A DNA stretch of 35,035 bases from Porphyrobacter sp. GTDB taxonomy: Bacteria; Pseudomonadota; Alphaproteobacteria; Sphingomonadales; Sphingomonadaceae. The stretch is taken from contig JACESM010000006.1 in the NCBI GenBank assembly GCA_013911835.1, positions 1-35,035 on the forward strand, read 5' to 3'. The notes beneath the pieces are model-generated. The model was not told where the DNA came from. It saw nothing but the letters and a program-made list of their open reading frames with translations, and made no database searches. Shown piece by piece: positions 26,130 to 35,035 of the stretch. Every line of letters starts with the position of its first letter. Position 1 is the first letter of the stretch. A program made the translations under genes and the position numbers.

Positions 26130-26696
26130 ATGGCTAATGACACGGCCGCTACCACCGAAGTCTCCACCGGCGATGAGGGCGTGCGCCGCCGCGACTGGAT
26201 CCACATCGCCGCGCTCGGCACTGCGGGCGTGGGCGGGGCTTCGGTCCTGTTTCCGCTGATCAGCCAGATGGCGCCCTCGCAGGACGTGCTCGCCGCGAGC
26301 ACCACCGAAGTCGATGTCAGCGCGATCCAGCCGGGCCAGTCGATCAAGGCCACCTTCCGCAAGCAGCCGCTGTTCGTGAAGCGCCTCACCGCCGAGGAAA
26401 TCGCCAAGGCCAAGGCCGATGACGCGTCCGACATGCGCGATCCCGCCACGCTCGCCGAGCGTACCAAGACCGGGCACGAGGACCTGCTGGTCACCATGGG
26501 CGTTTGCACCCACCTGGGCTGCGTGCCGCTGGGCGCTGCCGAGGGCGAGAACAAGGGCGAGTTCGGCGGCTATTTCTGCCCCTGCCACGGCTCGCACTAC
26601 GATGTCGCGGGCCGTATCCGCAAGGGTCCGGCGCCCAAGAACCTGCTGGTGCCCGAATACGAGTTCACCTCCGACACCGTCATCCGGGTCGGGTGA
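26130..26696 (+). CDS. petA: Ubiquinol-cytochrome c reductase Rieske iron-sulfur subunit
   Basis: CTHLGCVPLG and CPCHGSHYD Rieske motifs; N-terminal twin-arginine-like RRRDWIH. Confidence 0.96.
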   Translation: MANDTAATTEVSTGDEGVRRRDWIHIAALGTAGVGGASVLFPLISQMAPSQDVLAASTTEVDVSAIQPGQSIKATFRKQPLFVKRLTAEEIAKAKADDASDMRDPATLAERTKTGHEDLLVTMGVCTHLGCVPLGAAEGENKGEFGGYFCPCHGSHYDVAGRIRKGPAPKNLLVPEYEFTSDTVIRVG

Positions 26697-26761
26697 TCGC
26701 GCGTATCTGATCCGACACAATAATCGCCTGACCTTTCATCCGATCAAGCCGAGAGAACGCC

Positions 26762-28138
26762 ATGAGTTTCGCCTGGGCCAAGCAATACGAACCGCAGTCC
26801 GCCTTCACCAAGTGGATTGACGAGAAGCTGCCGCTGCCGCGCCTCGTCTACAACGCGGTCGGGGCCGGTTATCCGGTGCCGCGCAACCTCAACTACATGT
26901 GGAACTTCGGCGTGCTCGCCGGCTTCTTCCTGGTGGTTCAGATCGTCACCGGCGTCGTCCTGGCGATGCACTATGCGGCCAACGGCCTCGTCGCCTTCGC
27001 CACGGTCGAGCACATCATGCGCGACGTGAACTACGGCTGGATGCTGCGCTACGCCCACGCCAACGGGGCGAGCTTCTTCTTCATCGTGATCTACCTGCAC
27101 ATCTTCCGCGGGTTCTTCTATTCCTCCTACAAGGCCCCGCGCGAGATGATCTGGCTGCTGGGCGTGGTGATCTTCCTGCTCATGATGGCGACCGCCTTCA
27201 TGGGCTACGTGCTGCCGTGGGGCCAGATGAGCTTCTGGGGCGCGCAGGTCATCACCGGCCTGTTCTCGGCGATCCCGCTGGTGGGCGAGCCGCTGCAGGT
27301 GTGGCTGCTGGGCGGCTTCGCGCCCGACAATGCCGCGCTCAACCGCTTCTTCAGCTTGCACTTCCTGCTGCCCTTCGTGATCGCGGGCGTGGTGATCCTG
27401 CATATCTGGGCGCTGCACATCCCCGGCTCGTCGAACCCGACCGGCGTCGAGGTGAAGCAGGAATCGGACACCGTGCCGTTCCACCCCTACTACACCGCCA
27501 AGGACGGCTTCGGCCTCGGCGTGGCGTTGATCCTGTTCACCGCGATGGTGTTCTTCCTGCCCAACGCGCTCGGCCACCCGGACAACTACATCGAGGCGAA
27601 CCCGCTCTCGACCCCGGCGCACATCGTGCCCGAATGGTACTTCTGGCCGTTCTACGCGATCCTGCGCGCCTTCACCGGCGATCTCACCATCCCCTTTACC
27701 GGGATCGTGCTGGTCCAGGCGAAGCTGCTCGGCGTGATCGCGATGTTCGGCTCGATCCTGCTGTGGTTCGTCCTGCCCTGGCTCGACAAGAGCCCGGTGC
27801 GCTCGGGCCATTACCGCCCGCTGTTCCGCAAGTTCTTCTGGTTCGGCCTGATCCCGGCGATGGCGGTGCTGTTCTACTGCGGCGGCGCCCCGGCCGAGGA
27901 GCCCTTCGTGGTCCTCAGCCAGATCGCCACGGCGTACTACTTCCTGCACTTCCTGGTGATCCTGCCGATCATCAGCCAGATCGAAGTGCCCAAGCCGCTG
28001 CCGTTCTCGATCACCGAAGCCGTGCTCGGCGGAACCAAGCCCGGCAGCACCTCGGGCGGCGGCAAGGTCGATCCCGAAAGCGTTGTCGAGGGCCTGCCCG
28101 GCACCGCCACCGACGGCTCGCTGCAACCGGCCGAGTGA
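26762..28138 (+). CDS. petB: Cytochrome b of the bc1 complex
   Basis: [51 protein letters not shown]. Confidence 0.97.
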   Translation: MSFAWAKQYEPQSAFTKWIDEKLPLPRLVYNAVGAGYPVPRNLNYMWNFGVLAGFFLVVQIVTGVVLAMHYAANGLVAFATVEHIMRDVNYGWMLRYAHANGASFFFIVIYLHIFRGFFYSSYKAPREMIWLLGVVIFLLMMATAFMGYVLPWGQMSFWGAQVITGLFSAIPLVGEPLQVWLLGGFAPDNAALNRFFSLHFLLPFVIAGVVILHIWALHIPGSSNPTGVEVKQESDTVPFHPYYTAKDGFGLGVALILFTAMVFFLPNALGHPDNYIEANPLSTPAHIVPEWYFWPFYAILRAFTGDLTIPFTGIVLVQAKLLGVIAMFGSILLWFVLPWLDKSPVRSGHYRPLFRKFFWFGLIPAMAVLFYCGGAPAEEPFVVLSQIATAYYFLHFLVILPIISQIEVPKPLPFSITEAVLGGTKPGSTSGGGKVDPESVVEGLPGTATDGSLQPAE

Positions 28139-28146
28139 TCGGCCGG
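28127..28146. other. Intercistronic hairpin with the petB stop codon in its loop
   Basis: CCGGCCGA-GTGA-TCGGCCGG, perfect 8-bp stem; TGA at 28136-28138. Confidence 0.6.
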
Positions 28147-28192
28147 GACACAGCCCAAGCAATCTGAACCGATAACGAGAAAGAGCTCGGTC

Positions 28193-29047
28193 ATGACTAT
28201 TCGTCTCGGAGGCATCCTCGCAGGCCTCGCCATCACCGCGGTGCTGGTGCTGTGGTCGCTCCTGCCCGGTGTCTACAACTACGCCTTCGGCCCGGCGCCG
28301 GAAAAGCAGCCGTCCTATGCCTTCTACGAGCACGGCCACGGTCCCGAGGGCGGCTTCGCCTTCGACGGCCCCTTCGGCAAGTGGGACATGGCGCAGCTGC
28401 AGCGCGGCTATCAGGTCTACAAGGAAGTCTGCAAGGCGTGCCACAGCCTCAAGTTCGTCGCTTTCCGCGACCTCAAGCAGCTCGGCTACACCGACGCCGA
28501 GGTTGACGCCGAGGCGGCGACCTGGACCGTTCCGGGCATCGACCCCGCCACCGGCGAGGCGACCACCCGTCCGGGCGAGCCGACCGACTACTTCCCCTCG
28601 CCCTTCCCCAACGCCATCGCCGCCGCGGCCGCGAACAACAACGCAATCCCGCCCGATCTCTCGCTGATGGCCAAGGCGCGTCACGACGGGTCGAACTACA
28701 TCTACGACCTGCTGGTGGGCTACGGCGAGGCGGACCCCGCCAAGGCCGCCAAGGTCGGCTTCGAGACGCCCGACGGCCTCTACTTCAACAAGCACTTCCC
28801 CAACGTCAACATCGCCATGCCCCCGCCGCTGAGCGATGATCAGGTGACCTATGCCGACGGCACCAAGGCCACCGTGGCGCAGATGTCGAAGGACGTCGCC
28901 GCCTTCCTGACCTGGACCGCCGAGCCCAAGCTCGTCGAGCGGCGCCAGACCGGGTGGTTCGTGCTGGGCTTCCTGCTGTTCGCGACCACGCTGGCCTTCC
29001 TCAGCTACAAGCAGATCTGGGCCGGCATGAAGCCGAAGAAGAAGTAA
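28193..29047 (+). CDS. petC: Cytochrome c1
   Basis: CKACHSLKF haem motif, MAKARHDGSNYIYDLLVGY, FLTWTAEPKLVERRQTGW. Confidence 0.96.
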   Translation: MTIRLGGILAGLAITAVLVLWSLLPGVYNYAFGPAPEKQPSYAFYEHGHGPEGGFAFDGPFGKWDMAQLQRGYQVYKEVCKACHSLKFVAFRDLKQLGYTDAEVDAEAATWTVPGIDPATGEATTRPGEPTDYFPSPFPNAIAAAAANNNAIPPDLSLMAKARHDGSNYIYDLLVGYGEADPAKAAKVGFETPDGLYFNKHFPNVNIAMPPPLSDDQVTYADGTKATVAQMSKDVAAFLTWTAEPKLVERRQTGWFVLGFLLFATTLAFLSYKQIWAGMKPKKK

Positions 29048-29073
29048 GCCTTTCACGCGGTTCAATACATCGG

Positions 29074-29106
29074 GCGCCCCGTCATCCCTTGCGGATGGCG
29101 GGGCGC
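29074..29106 (+). terminator. Hairpin downstream of petC
   Basis: GCGCCCCG-tc-ATCC-cttgc-GGAT-gg-CGGGGCGC. Confidence 0.55.
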
Positions 29107-29141
29107 TCTGCTTTGAGGGGACCGAAAGGGGCCAAGCCGAC

Positions 29142-29693
29142 ATGACTGCACCGCATCTCTCTCCCGAAGAGCTCAAGGCGCTTGTGCGCACCGTGCCGGA
29201 CTTCCCGCATCCAGGGATCCAGTTCCGCGACATCACCACGCTGATCGGCCACCATCAGGGCATGGCGGCGAGCGTCCATCACCTGGCCGCGGCCGCCGGC
29301 GCTGCGGGGGCGCACAAGATCGCCGGGATGGAAGCGCGCGGCTTCATCTTCGGCGCGGCGGTCGCGGTGCAGCTCGGGCTCGGCTTCGTGCCGGTGAGGA
29401 AGCCCGGCAAGCTGCCGATCGACACTATCGGCATCGACTACGCGCTCGAATATGGCACCGACCGGCTCGAGATGGACCCGGGCGCGATCGAGCCCGGGAA
29501 GCAGGTGGTGATCGTTGACGACCTCATCGCCACCGGCGGCACCGCGCTCGCCTCGGCCGAGCTGCTGCGCAAGGCGGGGGCCGTGGTGACCCACGCGCTG
29601 TTCGTGATCGACCTGCCCGACCTCGGCGGGGCCGAGCGGCTGCGTCAGGCGGGCATCACCGTATCCTCGCTGATAGAGTTCGAGGGGGATTGA
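29142..29693 (+). CDS. apt: Adenine phosphoribosyltransferase
   Basis: VPDFPHPGIQFRDITTLIG, GMEARGFIFGAAVA, VVIVDDLIATGGTA PRPP-binding motif. Confidence 0.96.
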   Translation: MTAPHLSPEELKALVRTVPDFPHPGIQFRDITTLIGHHQGMAASVHHLAAAAGAAGAHKIAGMEARGFIFGAAVAVQLGLGFVPVRKPGKLPIDTIGIDYALEYGTDRLEMDPGAIEPGKQVVIVDDLIATGGTALASAELLRKAGAVVTHALFVIDLPDLGGAERLRQAGITVSSLIEFEGD

Positions 29694-29704
29694 TCCATCC
29701 CCCC

Positions 29705-29726
29705 CGGGCCGAAGAGGTCCGGTTTT
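29705..29726 (+). terminator. Possible apt terminator
   Basis: CGGGCC-gaaga-GGTCCG (one G:U pair) followed by gTTTT. Confidence 0.4.
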
Positions 29727-29739
29727 GGTTGTGTTGTCA

Positions 29740-29828
29740 AAGAGGCCTCGGCTATGCCCGAGGGCAGACGCCGCCACCGCGCGTCCGTGACCTGAACCCC
29801 GTCCGCGCAAGGATCCGAGACGCCGCCT
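29740..29828 (+). other. Candidate structured 5' leader of the mrp/mnh operon
   Basis: CCTCGG-N6-CCGAGG (29746-29763), GCGCG/CGCGC long-range pairing, 10-nt direct repeat AGACGCCGCC at 29766-29775 and 29818-29827. Confidence 0.4.
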
Positions 29829-32659
<2,831 letters not shown>

Positions 32660-32663
<4 letters not shown>

Positions 32664-33043
32664 GCTACGAATTCCTCGTCGCCAGCGCCATCGGCGTGCT
32701 GGTCGCGGGCGGGATCTTCCTCGCATTGCGGGCGCGCACCTTCCAGGTGGTGCTGGGGCTGACGCTGATCTCCTATGCGGTGAACCTGTTCCTGTTTGCG
32801 AGTGGGCGGCTGGTGCTGAACCGCCCGCCGATCTGGGACAAGGCTGTGAGCGAGTATACCGATCCCCTGCCGCAGGCGCTGGTGCTGACCGCGATCGTCA
32901 TCACCTTCGGCATGACCGCCTTCGTGGTGATCCTCGCATTGAGGAGCTTCCTCGAGACGGGCAGCGACCATGTCGATGGCGACCGGGTGCCGTGCGACGC
33001 GCAGGACGGGCTGGCAGATGATGGGGAGGAGGACGAGCCGTGA
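32660..33043 (+). CDS. mnhC: Monovalent cation/H+ antiporter subunit C
   Basis: LTLISYAVNLFLFASGRL...DPLPQALVLTAIVITFGMTAF; GTG start overlapping the mnhA stop (GTGA). Confidence 0.92.
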
Positions 33044-34560
33044 GCCTTGCCGATCATCTCCCGATCTTGCCAGTGGCGATCCCCGCGCTCGCGGCGCCTT
33101 TCGCGCTCCTGGTGATGCGGCGGCGGCGGGCGCTGGCGGTGGGCATCGGCTTTGCCGCCTGTCTGGCGCAGCTCGCTGTCGCCCTGCTGCTGATGGAGCG
33201 GGTGAGCGGGGGAACCATCCTTGCCTATGCCTTGGGCGATTGGCCCGCGCCCTTCGGGATTGTGCTGGTTGCCGACCGGCTCGCGGCGCTGATGCTGGTG
33301 CTGACCGCAGTTCTCGCGCTGATCGTTCTCCTCCACGCCGTCGTCACCCGCGCTGACCGCAAGGGCTGGCACTTCCACCCGCTGTTCCAATTCCAGCTGA
33401 TGGGGCTGAACGGCGCTTTCCTGACCGGTGACCTGTTCAACCTCTTCGTCTTCTTCGAGGTGCTGCTGATCGCCTCCTACGGGCTGATGCTGCACGGACA
33501 GGGCGCAGGCCGGCTGAAGGCGGGGGTGCAGTATGTCGTGGTGAACCTCGTCGGATCGGCGCTGTTCCTGATTGCGCTGGGGATGCTCTATGCGCTGACC
33601 GGCACGCTCAACATGGCCGACATGGGCTTGGCAGTGCGCGAGGTTGCGCCCGAAGATCAGGGGTTGCTGCGGATCGCGGCGCTGTTGCTGGCGAGCGTAT
33701 TCGCCTTGAAGGCGGCGATCGTGCCGCTCCACCTGTGGCTGCCGCGCACCTACGCCGCCGCCACCCCTGCAGTGGCAGCGCTGTTCGCGATCATGACCAA
33801 GGTCGGGGTCTATTCGCTGATCCGGGTGGTGCCGCAGGTGTTCGGCGCGGGCGCGGGCGCGGCGGCCTGGGCGCCTGCGCCGTGGCTGCTCCCGGCTGCG
33901 CTGGTGAGCGCCTGCATCGGCTTTGCGGGCGTGTTCACGGCGCGCGGCCTTGCCGAACAGGCCGCCTACGCCATCATCGGATCGACCGGCACGCTGCTGA
34001 TCGCGGTCGCGGGATGGAGCGGGGCGAGCCTTGGCGCAGGACTCTACTACCTCGTCCACTCGACCCTTGCGGGCGCCGCGCTGTTCCTCGTCGCCGACAT
34101 CGTCGCCCGGCGGCGCGGGAGCTTTGGAGACACCGCGAGCCCCGGCCCGGCCTTCGGCGGGCGCCGGACCGTCGCGCTCCTGTTCATGGCCGCCGCGATC
34201 GCCACCACCGGCCTGCCGCCGCTGTCGGGCTTCATCGGCAAGCTGCTGATCCTGCAATCGGTCGCGGCGCTGCCAAACTGGGGCTGGGCGTGGAGCGTGA
34301 TCCTTGGCACCACCTTCATCGGCGTGATCGGCTTTGCGCGCGCGGGCAGCGCCGTGTTCTGGAAGACCGGCGAGGACTGCCAAACCCCGCCCGCGCCCGG
34401 AACGCGCCTCGACCTCGTCGCCCCCGCACTGGCGCTCGCCTGCCTTGCTGCGCTGTCGGTGGGCGCAGGGATCGCGACCGCCTATGCCGATGCCGCCGCA
34501 GCGCAGGTGCTTAGCCCCGCGGCAAGCGCGGCGGCGGTGCTGACGGAGGGCCCGCGATGA
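33040..34560 (+). CDS. mnhD: Monovalent cation/H+ antiporter subunit D
   Basis: NuoM/N-like: FLTGDLFNLFVFFEVLLIASYGLM, KAAIVPLHLWLPRTYAAATPAVAALFAIMTKVGVYSLIRV; GTGA overlap. Confidence 0.94.
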   Translation: MSLADHLPILPVAIPALAAPFALLVMRRRRALAVGIGFAACLAQLAVALLLMERVSGGTILAYALGDWPAPFGIVLVADRLAALMLVLTAVLALIVLLHAVVTRADRKGWHFHPLFQFQLMGLNGAFLTGDLFNLFVFFEVLLIASYGLMLHGQGAGRLKAGVQYVVVNLVGSALFLIALGMLYALTGTLNMADMGLAVREVAPEDQGLLRIAALLLASVFALKAAIVPLHLWLPRTYAAATPAVAALFAIMTKVGVYSLIRVVPQVFGAGAGAAAWAPAPWLLPAALVSACIGFAGVFTARGLAEQAAYAIIGSTGTLLIAVAGWSGASLGAGLYYLVHSTLAGAALFLVADIVARRRGSFGDTASPGPAFGGRRTVALLFMAAAIATTGLPPLSGFIGKLLILQSVAALPNWGWAWSVILGTTFIGVIGFARAGSAVFWKTGEDCQTPPAPGTRLDLVAPALALACLAALSVGAGIATAYADAAAAQVLSPAASAAAVLTEGPR

Positions 34561-35035
34561 TGCGCCGCCTGCTCCCGCACCCCGGCCTCTCCGCCCTGCT
34601 GGTGGCAATGTGGATGGTGATGGTGAACGACCTCACCTTCGGCACGCTGTTCCTCGCGCTGGTGGTGGGCGTGGCGGTGCCGCTGTTCACTGCGCCATGG
34701 TGGCCCGGCCGCCCGAAGTTGCGGTTCCTGCCCGCGCTTTCCTATGCCGGAGTGGTGCTGTGGGACATCGTGATCGCCAACTTCCAGGTCGCCGCGATCA
34801 TCCTGTTCAAGCCCTCCCGCGATCTGCGCCCGGCATGGCTGACCGTGCCGCTCGAGCTTTCCTCCCCCGAGGCGATCACCGTCTTCGCGGGCACGATCAG
34901 CCTGACGCCCGGCACGGTCTCGGCCGATGTCTCGGCCTGCGGGAAATACCTGCTCGTCCACGCCCTCCACGCCCCCGATCCTTCCGCCGAGATCGCCAAG
35001 GTCAAGGCGCGCTACGAGGCGCGGCTGAAGGAGAT
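34557..35035 (+). CDS. mnhE: Monovalent cation/H+ antiporter subunit E (truncated by window end)
   Basis: MMRRLLPHPGLSALLVAMWMVMVNDLTFGTLFLALVVGVAVPL...YAGVVLWDIVIANFQVAAIILFKPSRDLRPAWLTVPL; ATGA overlap with mnhD; open to the edge. Confidence 0.88.
   Translation, partial: MMRRLLPHPGLSALLVAMWMVMVNDLTFGTLFLALVVGVAVPLFTAPWWPGRPKLRFLPALSYAGVVLWDIVIANFQVAAIILFKPSRDLRPAWLTVPLELSSPEAITVFAGTISLTPGTVSADVSACGKYLLVHALHAPDPSAEIAKVKARYEARLKE

Overview
The window is a GC-rich alphaproteobacterial chromosome segment, probably Sphingomonadales/Erythrobacteraceae-like (inferred from gene content, not a search). The left half (about 1-17 kb) is accessory. It holds an RHH regulator at the edge, a single-chain restriction-modification enzyme with a divergent small ORF, a molybdate locus (modE-like, modA, modB, short modC), a small secreted protein divergent from a broken TonB-dependent receptor, a low-GC MtnK-like kinase plus nucleoside hydrolase pair, an intact Oar-like TonB receptor and a 428-aa ORF of unknown function. 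The right half is mostly housekeeping: GST, two bacterial-PH-domain membrane proteins, GNAT, threonine aldolase, EamA transporter, SDR epimerase, pepN, pgeF, petABC, apt and the start of an mrp/mnh antiporter operon. The observation most worth pursuing is a Mo-box-like inverted repeat (CTATATT-N6-AATATAG, 7768-7787). It lies in the divergent promoter between the secreted protein and the degraded TonB receptor, directly beside modABC, and suggests a TonB-dependent molybdate acquisition module whose receptor has been lost. Others are the nucleosidase/sugar-kinase pair with its own operator-like repeat, a dispersed degenerate repeat that bounds accessory modules, and a structured leader before the mrp operon. 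All family calls come from reading the translations; no database search was run.
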